Shown here piece by piece: positions 1-7,067 of a DNA stretch of 15,245 nt. Each line of letters starts with the position of its first letter. Position 1 is the stretch's first letter. The stretch is from contig CALGNF010000104.1 of the NCBI GenBank assembly GCA_937958685.1, positions 1 to 15,245 of the forward strand, given 5' to 3'. This DNA comes from an uncultured Caryophanales bacterium (GTDB lineage: Bacteria > Bacillota_I > Bacilli_A > Izemoplasmatales > Hujiaoplasmataceae). The notes beneath the pieces were generated by a model. The model had not been told where the DNA came from. It was given only the letters and a program-made list of their open reading frames with translations, and did no database searches. Made by a program: the position numbers and the translations under genes.

Positions 1-52
1 ACGCCGCCCACCCAGATCTACACTCTTTCCCTACACGACGCTCTTCCGATCT
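1..52 (+). other. Illumina TruSeq universal (P5/read 1) adapter, not genomic
   Basis: Bases 14-52 read as the standard TruSeq universal adapter and end in the diagnostic GCTCTTCCGATCT. The first 13 bases follow the P5 flow-cell part with three mismatches (positions 4, 7 and 13), as expected for low-quality read ends. Genomic sequence begins at base 53. Nothing biological should be called here. Confidence 0.98.
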
Positions 53-93
53 GGGTCACGCTAGCGGGGACCACTGTCTACGAAGCCGTCTGA
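53..93 (+). CDS. 3' tail of an unidentified gene (partial)
   Basis: From base 55 one plus-strand frame reads VTLAGTTVYEAV and stops at TGA 91-93. The stop lies three bases before the AAGGAGG ribosome site of the next gene, the spacing expected inside an operon. Only 12 residues are visible, so no family can be named. The rest of the gene was cut off by the adapter. The call rests on position and frame alone. Confidence 0.35.
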
Positions 94-111
94 GACAAGG
101 AGGGACCGAAG

Positions 112-309
112 ATGCACCCATGGATATCCATGGACCCATTCGTCGTCTTGAGCATGGCGAACATGAAACTCAGGAACTTTTACGTGAGCTTGGAAAGCAT
201 GTGCGACGATCTGGGGATCAAGCAGGAGCTGCTCATCAAGAAGATGCACGACATCGGCTATCGCTATGATGACCGCCACAATGCGTTCATCAGCGAGGAA
301 GCCGAATGA
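112..309 (+). CDS. DUF4250-type small protein
   Basis: The 65-residue product has the pattern of the DUF4250 family as I remember it: a short N-terminus with DPFVVLSMANMKLRNFY (residues 8-24), a Cys-Asp-Asp-containing helix (about 31-33), then IGYRYD and a C-terminal NAFI. Members are usually about 55-65 residues and have no known function. There is no signal peptide or membrane segment, so it should be cytoplasmic. The ATG at 112 is preceded by AAGGAGG at 97-103 with good spacing. An internal ATG at 130 would also fit the family length but has no ribosome site. It appears to end an operon, because a strong terminator follows at once. Confidence 0.7.
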   Translation: MHPWISMDPFVVLSMANMKLRNFYVSLESMCDDLGIKQELLIKKMHDIGYRYDDRHNAFISEEAE

Positions 310-338
310 AGATGACGAGGATTCGTCATCTTTTTTTT
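309..338 (+). terminator. Intrinsic terminator after the DUF4250-type gene
   Basis: GATGACGA (311-318) pairs with TCGTCATC (323-330) around the loop GGAT, and eight T residues follow at 331-338. The A residues before the stem can pair with the first T residues and lengthen it. The hairpin begins directly after the stop codon and separates this gene from the speD promoter. Confidence 0.9.
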
Positions 339-359
339 AGGCGAATCTCCCGGAAAAGG

Positions 360-387
360 TTGATTTTTTCAGGGGTTATTGTATAAT
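360..387 (+). promoter_or_regulatory. Sigma-70/SigA-type promoter of speDE
   Basis: A perfect -10 box TATAAT lies at 382-387, and a -35-like TTGATT at 360-365 gives a 16-base spacer. It sits between the upstream terminator and the speD ribosome site. Transcription would start near 394, leaving a leader of about 35 bases. Confidence 0.75.
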
Positions 388-424
388 TCGTAATTGTTTC
401 AATGACGATATCCCAGGAGGGCAC

Positions 425-451
425 ATGGATTGGCAAAGGATTGCCTGTTGA
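425..451 (+). other. Out-of-frame mini-ORF overlapping the speD start
   Basis: ATG at 425 opens an eight-codon frame (MDWQRIAC) that stops at TGA 449-451 and overlaps the first codons of speD. It uses the same AGGAGG as the TTG start of speD, with four bases of spacing against nine. Whether it is translated cannot be told from sequence; it may be chance. Confidence 0.25.
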
Positions 452-1242
452 AGCTTTATGGTTTCAACAACCTCACAAAGACGCTGAGTTTCAATATCTA
501 CGACATCTGCTACACCAGGGACGAGACGGAACGCCAGGCTTATATCGCCTATATCGACGAGCAGTACAACTCGGAGCGGTTGACCAAGATCCTGCTGGAT
601 GTCGCCCGGATCATCGAGGCCAAGGTGCTGAGCATCGCCAAGCAGGACTATGACCCCCAGGGCGCTTCCGTCACGATCATGATCTCGGAGACCGAAGTGG
701 AGGATGCGGATGTCGATCCTTCCTGCAACCAGGGCCAATATCGCCGCAAGGATGCGCTCGTCGGCCATCTCGACAAGAGCCACCTGACCGTGCACACCTA
801 CCCCGAAAGCCACCCGGAAAACCTGATTTCGACGTTTCGCGTCGACATCGACGTCTCGACCTGCGGGATGATTTCCCCGCTCAAAGCCCTTGATTTTCTG
901 ATCGGCTGCTTCGATTCCGACGTCATCATCATGGACTACCGCGTGCGCGGGTTCACCCGCGACCTTGGCGGCAACAAGCATTTCCTCGACCACGAGATCG
1001 CCTCGATCCAGGATTTCATCGCCGACGAGATCTTGGACCGCTACACCTCGATCGACATCAACCTCGACCATTCGAACATCTTCCACACCAAGATGATGAT
1101 CGACACCTTCGTTCTCGACAATTATCTCTTCACAATCGAAGCCGCCCAATTGTCGGAGACGGAGAAACAGGAGATCCGCAACAAGATCAACGAGGAGATC
1201 GTCGAGATCTTCTACGGGATGAACATCCCGAAGATGAAATAG
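430..1242 (+). CDS. speD: S-adenosylmethionine decarboxylase proenzyme (long, E. coli-type SpeD)
   Basis: SpeD decarboxylates S-adenosylmethionine to give the aminopropyl donor for spermidine. The 270 residues align by eye along the whole of E. coli SpeD (264 residues), for example [26 protein letters not shown] and HTYPESHPE. Self-cleavage between Lys116 and Ser117 ([11 protein letters not shown]) would form the pyruvoyl cofactor; STCG at 143-146 carries the conserved Cys145. RVRGFTRD is at 171-178. The start is TTG at 430: AGGAGG at 415-420 sits nine bases upstream and the protein homology begins there. An ATG at 425 is in another frame and stops after eight codons. SpeE follows after eight bases. 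The function is secure; the start is well supported but unusual. Confidence 0.96.
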   Translation: MAKDCLLKLYGFNNLTKTLSFNIYDICYTRDETERQAYIAYIDEQYNSERLTKILLDVARIIEAKVLSIAKQDYDPQGASVTIMISETEVEDADVDPSCNQGQYRRKDALVGHLDKSHLTVHTYPESHPENLISTFRVDIDVSTCGMISPLKALDFLIGCFDSDVIIMDYRVRGFTRDLGGNKHFLDHEIASIQDFIADEILDRYTSIDINLDHSNIFHTKMMIDTFVLDNYLFTIEAAQLSETEKQEIRNKINEEIVEIFYGMNIPKMK

Positions 1243-1250
1243 GAGACCTT

Positions 1251-2096
1251 ATGGACAAATGGTTCACCGAAGCCTGGACGGACAACGTCAGGTTTTCCCT
1301 AAAAGTCAAGGAAACGTTGTGTGAAACAACGACAAGATACCAGAAACTGGCGATCTATGAAAGTTACGAAGTCGGCCGGTTCTTTGCCTTGGATGATGTC
1401 ATCATGCTCACGGAAAAAGACGAATTCATCTATCATGAGATGATGATCCATGTGCCGATGTCCGTCAACCCAAGAATCAAGAAAGTGCTCGTGATCGGTG
1501 GCGGGGATGGCGGTTCGGTTCGCGAACTCACCCGCTATCCGCGGATCGAAGCCATCGAGATGGTCGAGATCGACGAGGCGGTCGTCCGGGCGTGTCAGAA
1601 GTATCTGCCGTTTACGGCGGGAAAACTCGACGACGGACGCGTGCGGCTGATTTTCGGCGACGGGTTGGCCTACGTGAAGGAAAGCCGGGATTGCTACGAC
1701 CTGATCGTCGTCGATTCGACAGATCCGATCGGACCCGGCGAAGGCCTGTTCACCAAGGAGTTCTACCAAAACTGCTTTCGCCTGCTGGGGGATGACGGCA
1801 TCCTCGTCAACCAGCACGAAAGCCCGTACTTCGCGAACAACCAGAAACAGATGCAAAGAGCGCACGCCAAACTGAAGGCGATCTTCCCCTTTGCGACCGT
1901 CTATCAGGCTTTCATCCCCACGTATCCTTCGGGACACTGGCTGTTCGGCTTCGCCTCGAAGCTGCTTCATCCCCTGGATGATCATCAGCCGGGACGGCTT
2001 GGCGCCCTCGGGATCACGACGCGCTACTACAACGACGCCATCCACAGGGCGGCCTTCGTCCTGCCCAACTATGTGCAGGAGCTGCTGAACCAATAA
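1251..2096 (+). CDS. speE: Spermidine synthase (polyamine aminopropyltransferase)
   Basis: SpeE transfers the aminopropyl group from decarboxylated S-adenosylmethionine to putrescine, giving spermidine and methylthioadenosine. The 281 residues have the usual family length. Visible motifs are YHEM (61-64), the nucleotide-binding loop GGGDGGSVREL (83-93), an acidic adenosine-binding region EMVEID (103-108), the catalytic region VVDSTDPIGP (153-162, with Asp155 and Asp158) and TYPSGHWLFGFASK (224-237). The short N-terminal strand domain precedes the Rossmann methyltransferase-like domain. The ribosome site AGGAG (1241-1245) overlaps the speD stop, so the two genes are almost certainly co-transcribed and perhaps translationally coupled. 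No putrescine-forming enzyme is in the window, so putrescine is made from genes elsewhere or imported. Confidence 0.97.
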   Translation: MDKWFTEAWTDNVRFSLKVKETLCETTTRYQKLAIYESYEVGRFFALDDVIMLTEKDEFIYHEMMIHVPMSVNPRIKKVLVIGGGDGGSVRELTRYPRIEAIEMVEIDEAVVRACQKYLPFTAGKLDDGRVRLIFGDGLAYVKESRDCYDLIVVDSTDPIGPGEGLFTKEFYQNCFRLLGDDGILVNQHESPYFANNQKQMQRAHAKLKAIFPFATVYQAFIPTYPSGHWLFGFASKLLHPLDDHQPGRLGALGITTRYYNDAIHRAAFVLPNYVQELLNQ

Positions 2097-2125
2097 AAAG
2101 CCGCCACTGGAGTGGCGGTTTTGCT
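2097..2125. terminator. Bidirectional intrinsic terminator between speE and the convergent membrane gene
   Basis: CCGCCAC (2101-2107) pairs with GTGGCGG (2112-2118) around TGGA, with an A tract on the left (2095-2099) and a TTTT tract on the right (2119-2122). The flanking A and T runs make it suitable for both convergent genes. Confidence 0.88.
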
Positions 2126-2478
2126 TATGCGGAACAACTCGCAAGCGTCAACAGCAAGATGGCGACATACAGCAGGACGATGCCGACGGGAGCCATGACC
2201 AGCCCGAGCAGGCTGTACCTGGCCGAGAGTCCGAGGCCCATGGGCCTGATCCTCACGAAATAGTGGATCACCCTGACGCTCAGGAAGACGAAGTAACCGA
2301 GATACCCGTAGAGGATCCATTCGGCGAGCACGCCCATGAAGGCGGGCGGTTCCTGGATCGCCTGCACGCTCAAGGTTCCCGAGACATTGAAGAACAGCGA
2401 AACCAGCAGGAAGACCCACGAAACTGTCCAGAACAACCGCTCATAATCCTGAAATTTGGCCTTGGGGTCGCTTTTCAT
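2125..2478 (-). CDS. Small integral membrane protein of unknown function
   Basis: I do not recognise the family. The 117-residue product starts with a short charged segment (MKSDPKAKFQDYERLF) and has three probable membrane helices at about 15-35, 50-72 and 88-112. Conserved-looking features are an aromatic YGYLGYFVF stretch and the charged VRVIHYFVRIRPMG between helices 2 and 3; the tail carries a single Cys (ASCSA). The start is supported by GGAGGAGGG read on the minus strand just upstream. It is a single-gene unit, convergent with speE and divergent from the DNA glycosylase gene. GC content matches its neighbours. It could be a channel-like or regulatory membrane protein, but nothing visible decides. 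Confidence 0.75.
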   Translation of the reverse strand: MKSDPKAKFQDYERLFWTVSWVFLLVSLFFNVSGTLSVQAIQEPPAFMGVLAEWILYGYLGYFVFLSVRVIHYFVRIRPMGLGLSARYSLLGLVMAPVGIVLLYVAILLLTLASCSA

Positions 2479-2499
2479 CAGAATCCCTCCTCCAACTCC

Positions 2500-2529
2500 A
2501 TTATACTATGGTTTGGGCACAAGTTGCAA
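2500..2529 (-). promoter_or_regulatory. Promoter of the minus-strand small membrane protein
   Basis: On the minus strand a perfect TATAAT (2505 to 2500) follows TTGCAA (2529 to 2524) with an 18-base spacer. The -10 lies about 22 bases upstream of the ATG, and the GGAGGAGGG ribosome site lies between them. Confidence 0.65.
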
Positions 2530-2566
2530 CTCCTCCCAAAAAGCGGGCCCATTCCCGGATGAAATG

Positions 2567-2575
2567 TGATAAAAT
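2567..2575 (+). promoter_or_regulatory. Extended -10 promoter of the DNA glycosylase operon
   Basis: TGaTAAAAT at 2567-2575 matches an extended -10 element, and no good -35 is seen. A start near 2582 would leave a leader of about 19 bases before ATG 2601. This supports the downstream start rather than the longer reading frame that begins at 2508. Confidence 0.5.
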
Positions 2576-2600
2576 GGGTCTTGGAAGCGAGGTTTTGCCC

Positions 2601-3206
2601 ATGCTGGTGACATTTCTGAATGATTCCGAGGAAGCAAGGACCCTGCTCAAGGCGGATCCTTCCCTCGCGCCGCTTTTTGCCAAGACTGAGAAAGTGGAGT
2701 TTTCCACGCTCGACGACCATTTCCTGGCTTTCGTCCAGGCGATCGTGGGCCAGCAACTCTCCGGCAAGGTCGCCCAAAGCATCTACCGGCGTCTCGAAGC
2801 CCTGTTTGCCGGAGTGGTCACGCCCGCAAAGATCCTGGGGGCGGAGCGGGAAACGCTGCGGCAGACGGGCCTCTCGGAGCGGAAAGCCGAATATCTCCGA
2901 TCCCTCGCCGGCCTCACCGAAGCGGGCACGATCGACTTTGCCAATATGCCGGCCATGAGCGATCACGAGATCCTCGCGACGATGACCAAGGTCAAGGGCA
3001 TCGGCCGCTGGTCGGTGGAGATGTTCTTGCTGTTCTCCCTTGGCCGTCGGGATGTCTTCCCGGCCGGCGATTTGGGCATCCGCTATGCTTTGCGAGATTT
3101 ATACGGGCGCGACTTCAGCGAAAAGGAAGCTCTGGCCCTAAGCGAGAAGTGGCGGCCTCATCGCTCGCTCGTCACTCATTATCTTTGGCACTATCGCGAG
3201 AATTGA
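2601..3206 (+). CDS. DNA-3-methyladenine glycosylase II-type enzyme (AlkA-like, HhH-GPD superfamily)
   Basis: The enzyme should remove alkylated purines from DNA in base-excision repair. The 201-residue product has the compact single-domain AlkA-like architecture: FVQAIVGQQLS (44-54), a helix-hairpin-helix around VKGIGRWSVEMFL (131-143), and the catalytic segment VFPAGDLGIR (152-161) with Asp157. The larger E. coli AlkA has an extra N-terminal domain that is missing here, as in many bacterial homologues of about 200 residues. ATG at 2601 is preferred over 2508 because the promoter and the weak GCGAGG ribosome site (2587-2592) both fit it, and the extra 31 residues (VWAQVATPPKK and so on) do not resemble the family. 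An NTF2-like gene follows after 12 bases. Confidence 0.9.
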   Translation: MLVTFLNDSEEARTLLKADPSLAPLFAKTEKVEFSTLDDHFLAFVQAIVGQQLSGKVAQSIYRRLEALFAGVVTPAKILGAERETLRQTGLSERKAEYLRSLAGLTEAGTIDFANMPAMSDHEILATMTKVKGIGRWSVEMFLLFSLGRRDVFPAGDLGIRYALRDLYGRDFSEKEALALSEKWRPHRSLVTHYLWHYREN

Positions 3207-3218
3207 GAGGAAAAGATC

Positions 3219-3578
3219 ATGACTGAAAACAAACTGGAGACGATCAGAAGATTCTGGCAGCTCTTCGACGCCAAGCGTTGGGATGAGCTCCTGCCCATGT
3301 TCCATGCGGAATGCAAGATCGTCTGGCCGAACACCTCCGAGGATTTCACACCCGAAGCCTATCTCCGGATGAACCGGGAATATCCCGGCAACTGGCAGAT
3401 CACGCTCGAGGACGTGACAGAGGCACAGAACAAGGTGATTTCCGTCATCCGGATCAACAGCGTGGACAACGGCCAATCCCTGAGGGGGATCGGCTATTTC
3501 CATCTTCAAGACGGACTGATCTACTATCTGCTCGAGTATTTCGCCGAGGACACGGCAAAACCCGACTGGCGCCGCTAG
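3219..3578 (+). CDS. NTF2-like / SnoaL-like domain protein
   Basis: The 119-residue product has the cone-shaped NTF2-like fold signature: an N-terminal helix pair with FWQLFDAKRWDELLPMFHAECKIVWP (12-37), a middle segment resembling PEAYLRMNREYPGNWQ, then antiparallel strands (ITLEDV, KVISVIRINS, GIGYFHLQDGLIYYLLEYFAE). This is typical of SnoaL-like proteins, which include small-molecule isomerases, hydrolases and stress proteins of unknown substrate. No signal peptide is present, so it should be cytosolic. A ribosome site GAGAGG (3205-3210) overlaps the glycosylase stop, so the two genes form an operon; a role linked to alkylation damage is possible, but that is inference from position only. 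The catalytic residues of any specific subfamily cannot be assigned. Confidence 0.8.
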   Translation: MTENKLETIRRFWQLFDAKRWDELLPMFHAECKIVWPNTSEDFTPEAYLRMNREYPGNWQITLEDVTEAQNKVISVIRINSVDNGQSLRGIGYFHLQDGLIYYLLEYFAEDTAKPDWRR

Positions 3579-3595
3579 TCTTTGCCAATAATCCC

Positions 3596-3623
3596 TTGCG
3601 TCCATACGTATTATAGATAGAAT
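3596..3623 (+). promoter_or_regulatory. Possible promoter of the subtilase-lipoprotein operon
   Basis: TTGCGT (3596-3601) and TAGAAT (3618-3623) are separated by 16 bases. An alternative -10, TATTAT, lies at 3609-3614. No hairpin is seen after the NTF2-like gene, so some read-through from upstream is also possible. Confidence 0.35.
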
Positions 3624-3643
3624 GTTTTCCTGGTGGTGATGCG

Positions 3644-6511
3644 ATGAGCCGGCAACGAATCCGAATCCCAATGCTTGCGGCCGTCCTTTTGATGGTCTTT
3701 TTCGCATTTGCCACCCTGAGTTCCCTTCACCAGCAGCCAGTTACCCAGGAATATCTCTATCGCGTCGAGGATTTGCAGCAGGCCGAAGCCCTGGGCCGCC
3801 AGTACGGCTTGGAACTTCTGGAGGTCTCCCCGGCCCGGATCGCGCGCTACCTGGGCAATACCGCCCAAGAGCCGGAACTGCTCGCTGAGGGTTTCGCGCT
3901 CAACGGCGAGAGCCGCCTCTCCGCCCCGCCCTGGCAGTCCACCACCGATCCCTACTTGCGCGACCAATACGCGCTGTCGCTGACCTATACCACCAATGCC
4001 TGGGGGCTCACGACCGGCAGTTCGGCGGTCGTGGTCGCGATCATCGACACCGGGATCGATACCGACCACGGGGAATTCACCGGGAGGATCCTGGCTTCGT
4101 CTTATAACGCCGTGACGAAGGAAGTCGGCATCGCCAAGGTCGAGGACGACTACGGCCACGGCACGATGGTGGCCGGGGTCATCGGCGCCATCAAGGACAA
4201 TGCCAAAGGCATCGCCGGCATCGCCCAGAATGTCGGACTTTTGGTGATCAAGGCCAACAAGAGCGGCGAGGGATCCTTCCAGGACGCCGCGATCATCGAG
4301 GGCATCTATTACGCCGTGGAAAGCGGCGCCAACATCATCAACCTCTCCCTGGGCAGCGCCTACGGCAATCCCCTGACGAAAGCCGCGGTCGCCCATGCGA
4401 TCGCGGAGAACGTCATCGTCGTCGCCGCTGCCGGCAACGACGGATCCGACGAGCTGATCTATCCGGCATCGTTCCCGGATGTCATCTCCGTGAGCGCCGT
4501 CGATAGCGACGCGTTGGTTGCGGACTTCTCCAATTTCGGCAGCGAGATCGACATGGCGGCTCCGGGAGCGGAAATCATCACCACCGCCAGGGACAACGGC
4601 TATGTGACGGTTTCGGGCACTTCGTTCGCCAGCCCGCAAGTTAGCGGGATCCTGGCGCTCTTGATCAGTTATGAACAAGGCATCACTGTCACCGAGATGA
4701 AAACCCGGTTGTTTCAGACCGCCCAGGACAAGGGCGCAACCGGCCGGGACGACTACTACGGCTTTGGCATCGTCCATGCCTACAATCTCCTGACGGCACC
4801 CTTTGCCCAGATCGCCTTTGTCTCAGAGCCGGGAACGAGCTTTTCGCCCATCTGGGTCAAGACCGGAACCAAGCCACTGATCGACCAAGTCCCCGAATAT
4901 CCGGAACATATCTTCCTCGGCTGGTATCTTGATTCCAGTTTCACCACGCCCTTTGTCTCGGGGGTGACGACCATCACCGCCGATACCACCCTCTATGCCC
5001 GCTACACCTCCGAATATAACACAATCACTTACATGGTCGCCGGTGAGATCTACAGCCAGCAAGCGGTCCCCTACGGGGAAACGGTGGTTTTGCCCGCGCC
5101 CGCGATCACCGATTACCGCTTCGAGGGCTGGTACCTCGATGAAGAGTTTCAGGCCGCCTATCAACCGGCTCCGCTCTTTGCCGGACTCGTGCTCTACGGG
5201 AAAGTCATCCCTTACGCCTACTATGACGTCTCGTTGAGCGTCTTGGGGGCAATCACCGATGTCATCACCCACCGCGAGGATGCCGAGCCGGCTTTGCCAG
5301 AGATATCGCTTCCCGGATATACGTTTGGCGGCTGGTATCTGGATGCCGATTTCGACGAACCCTACGATCCGCTTAATGACTTTGGCGACATCACGCTCTA
5401 CGCCAAGTTGGAGCGGATCTACCTCACCGTCACCTTGGTTGTGGACCAGGATGAGACACAAACTATCCAAGTCGCCTACGGCGAGACGCTTTCCACCCCC
5501 GATCCGGAGCAGGAAGGAGCCGAGTTCGCCGGCTGGTATCTGGATGCGGCCTGCGAGTGCGCCTATCTTCAGGCGCCGATCACCGCCAATCTCACGCTTT
5601 ACGCCCGCTTTGCGACGTCCGTCTACCAAGTCCGGATCATGATCGATGGCGCTTATGCCTATGCGGTCTTTTTGGAATACGAGGAGCCTTTCACGCATGT
5701 GGTGGAGCGCGTTGGTTATGTCTTCACGGGTTTCTTCACGGATAGCGAGTACACGCTGCCCTTTACGGACGCAACCATCACCGAGGACACCACCCTCTAC
5801 GCCAAACTGGAGCGGCAGACTTTCACGGTGCGCTTCCATGATGCGGCCGGGAGCCTCTTCCTGACCCAGACCGTCTTTTATGGTGAGGATCTCACCCCAC
5901 CGGCCGGACCAACCAAGGCGTCCACCAATGCCTTTGTCTACGACTTCCAGTCGTGGAGCGAATCCTTGGCGGACATCACCGCCAACCTTGATGTCTATCC
6001 CCTCTATCAAGCCGTCTTCCAGCCGGGAAGCGTCCAGCTCAATCCCGGCATCGATACGATCCAGCGGGGCACCCCCTGGATCGATGCCGGCCTCACGATG
6101 AGCGATCCGACCCTGACGGTCGTCACCACCAACCCCGTGGATGCGAGCCTCGTCGGGAGGTATACCGTCACCTATGCGATCATGCATCAGGAAACGATTG
6201 TCTACACCTACGTCAGGATCGTCAACGTGCGGGAGGAGACACCGCTCATCGTGATCACCCTGAACAAGGGCGTCGCGACCCTTAAGGCCGGCGAGACCTA
6301 TGTCGAGGCCGGCGCCAGGACGACCTACGGGACCATCGCCACAAGCGGCACGGTCGATACCGCGACCCCCGGCGTCTACAAGATCACCTACCGGGTCCTG
6401 CAAAACGGGTTCATCTATGAAAAAAGCCGCTACATATTCGTGATAGCGGCGGATGCGACGAGCGGGACGCTCGTCTGGTATTTCCGGGAGGATGATGGCG
6501 ATGAAGCGTAA
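3644..6511 (+). CDS. Secreted subtilisin-like serine protease (S8) with InlB-type repeats and Ig-like domains
   Basis: This is a large secreted endopeptidase of 955 residues. A Sec signal (MSRQRIRIP, then a hydrophobic run at 10-26) is followed by a propeptide-like region (about 36-100) and an S8 catalytic domain (about 105-385). The catalytic triad is visible: Asp135 in AIIDTGID, His172 in GHGTMVAG and Ser327 in SGTSFASP; Asn265 in AAGNDG would form the oxyanion hole. Next come six InlB/Listeria-Bacteroides-type repeats (about 390-792), four of them with GWYLD, then two DUF5011-like Ig domains (about 793-863 and 867-935). No LPXTG or C-terminal membrane helix is seen, so retention at the surface would depend on the repeats or a partner. 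The lipoprotein gene overlaps its end by 11 bases. ATG 3644 has a modest GGTGGTGA ribosome site. Confidence 0.93.
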   Translation: MSRQRIRIPMLAAVLLMVFFAFATLSSLHQQPVTQEYLYRVEDLQQAEALGRQYGLELLEVSPARIARYLGNTAQEPELLAEGFALNGESRLSAPPWQSTTDPYLRDQYALSLTYTTNAWGLTTGSSAVVVAIIDTGIDTDHGEFTGRILASSYNAVTKEVGIAKVEDDYGHGTMVAGVIGAIKDNAKGIAGIAQNVGLLVIKANKSGEGSFQDAAIIEGIYYAVESGANIINLSLGSAYGNPLTKAAVAHAIAENVIVVAAAGNDGSDELIYPASFPDVISVSAVDSDALVADFSNFGSEIDMAAPGAEIITTARDNGYVTVSGTSFASPQVSGILALLISYEQGITVTEMKTRLFQTAQDKGATGRDDYYGFGIVHAYNLLTAPFAQIAFVSEPGTSFSPIWVKTGTKPLIDQVPEYPEHIFLGWYLDSSFTTPFVSGVTTITADTTLYARYTSEYNTITYMVAGEIYSQQAVPYGETVVLPAPAITDYRFEGWYLDEEFQAAYQPAPLFAGLVLYGKVIPYAYYDVSLSVLGAITDVITHREDAEPALPEISLPGYTFGGWYLDADFDEPYDPLNDFGDITLYAKLERIYLTVTLVVDQDETQTIQVAYGETLSTPDPEQEGAEFAGWYLDAACECAYLQAPITANLTLYARFATSVYQVRIMIDGAYAYAVFLEYEEPFTHVVERVGYVFTGFFTDSEYTLPFTDATITEDTTLYAKLERQTFTVRFHDAAGSLFLTQTVFYGEDLTPPAGPTKASTNAFVYDFQSWSESLADITANLDVYPLYQAVFQPGSVQLNPGIDTIQRGTPWIDAGLTMSDPTLTVVTTNPVDASLVGRYTVTYAIMHQETIVYTYVRIVNVREETPLIVITLNKGVATLKAGETYVEAGARTTYGTIATSGTVDTATPGVYKITYRVLQNGFIYEKSRYIFVIAADATSGTLVWYFREDDGDEA
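4811..6019 (+). repeat. Six tandem InlB-type (Listeria-Bacteroides) repeat units inside the subtilase gene
   Basis: Units of about 65 residues begin at protein residues 390, 456, 525, 592, 660 and 727. Each ends in a TLYA-like strand (TLYARY, VLYGKV, TLYAKLE, TLYARF, TLYAKLE, VYPLYQ). Four carry GWYLD near the middle, the fifth has GFFTD and the sixth is degenerate (QSWSES). At DNA level the GGCTGGTAtCT core is nearly repeated near 4919, 5128, 5330 and 5531. Such repeats usually act as surface or ligand-binding spacers. Confidence 0.85.
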
Positions 6512-7034
6512 ACTCCTGCTTGCCTTCGCGATTTTTGCGCTCGCAATGCTCTCCGGATGTTTCAATGTCGAGGAGGCGGATGTCAAGATCGTGCTCAATC
6601 CGGGCGTCGACACCGTCGAGATCAACACCACCTACACCGATCCGGGCGCCACCGCGACCGCCAAGGGCATCCGCATCAGTTATACCGTCATCGAGAACAC
6701 GATCGCGACAACCACGCTTGGAACGTATCTGATCCGCTATGAGACCACCTACCGCGGCTTCACCAAACAGGCCCTCCGGATGGTCAGGGTCGTCGATGAA
6801 ACACCGCCCCTCCTCGCGCTCAAGGCGGGATTGGACACAATCTACGAGGGAGAGACTTGGACCGATGCCGGCGTCATCGCGTCCGACAACAGCGGCCTGG
6901 CACCGCTCGTCACGGTTTCCGGATCGGTCTCGAATCAACTCGCCGGGGAGTATATCATCCGCTACCAGGCAGAAGATGCCTCGGGCAACCAGTCAGAGAT
7001 CATCCGCTACGTGAATGTGCTCAAGAAACCATAA
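6501..7034 (+). CDS. Lipoprotein with two Ig-like (DUF5011-type) domains
   Basis: The N-terminus MKRKLLLAFAIFALAMLSGCFN is a type II signal peptide with the lipobox L-S-G-C; Cys20 would be lipidated, so the protein sits on the outer face of the cytoplasmic membrane. The mature part holds two Ig-like domains: residues 28-98 and 99-174, each starting with a GvDT..e...y.DpGa pattern and ending in YxIRYxA-type strands. The first resembles the penultimate domain of the subtilase (NPGIDTIQRG there, NPGVDTVEIN here). GGGAGG at 6486-6491 is nine bases from ATG 6501; two in-frame ATGs upstream (6492, 6495) are too close. The start overlaps the subtilase stop, so the genes are translationally coupled. 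A surface scaffold or protease anchor is plausible but inferred. Confidence 0.88.
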   Translation: MKRKLLLAFAIFALAMLSGCFNVEEADVKIVLNPGVDTVEINTTYTDPGATATAKGIRISYTVIENTIATTTLGTYLIRYETTYRGFTKQALRMVRVVDETPPLLALKAGLDTIYEGETWTDAGVIASDNSGLAPLVTVSGSVSNQLAGEYIIRYQAEDASGNQSEIIRYVNVLKKP

Positions 7035-7067
7035 AAAAAGTCCTTCGCTGGTGTTTGAAGGACTTTT
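7035..7067. terminator. Bidirectional terminator between the lipoprotein and Xre genes
   Basis: AAAAGTCCTTC (7036-7046) pairs perfectly with GAAGGACTTTT (7057-7067) around a ten-base loop. A residues on the left and T residues on the right let it serve both convergent genes; it ends at the stop of the minus-strand gene. Confidence 0.88.

Noticed and set aside
376..1149. Long minus-strand open frame (257 codons) opposite speD
   Set aside because: It mirrors the codon bias of speD in GC-rich DNA. The product is a valine/aspartate-rich string without a fold signature, and speD on the other strand is certain.
1299..2144. Minus-strand frame of 281 codons opposite speE
   Set aside because: It is a shadow of the well-conserved speE gene, has no ribosome site and crosses the speE terminator.
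2508..2600. Longer N-terminus for the DNA glycosylase, starting at 2508
   Set aside because: The extra 31 residues do not fit the family, and the start would lie upstream of the likely extended -10 promoter at 2567-2575 and inside the divergent promoter region.
3611..6631. Two long minus-strand frames (388 and 602 codons) opposite the subtilase gene
   Set aside because: Low-complexity Gly/Asp/Val-rich products without domains; they arise from the GC-rich coding of the protease and its repeats on the plus strand.
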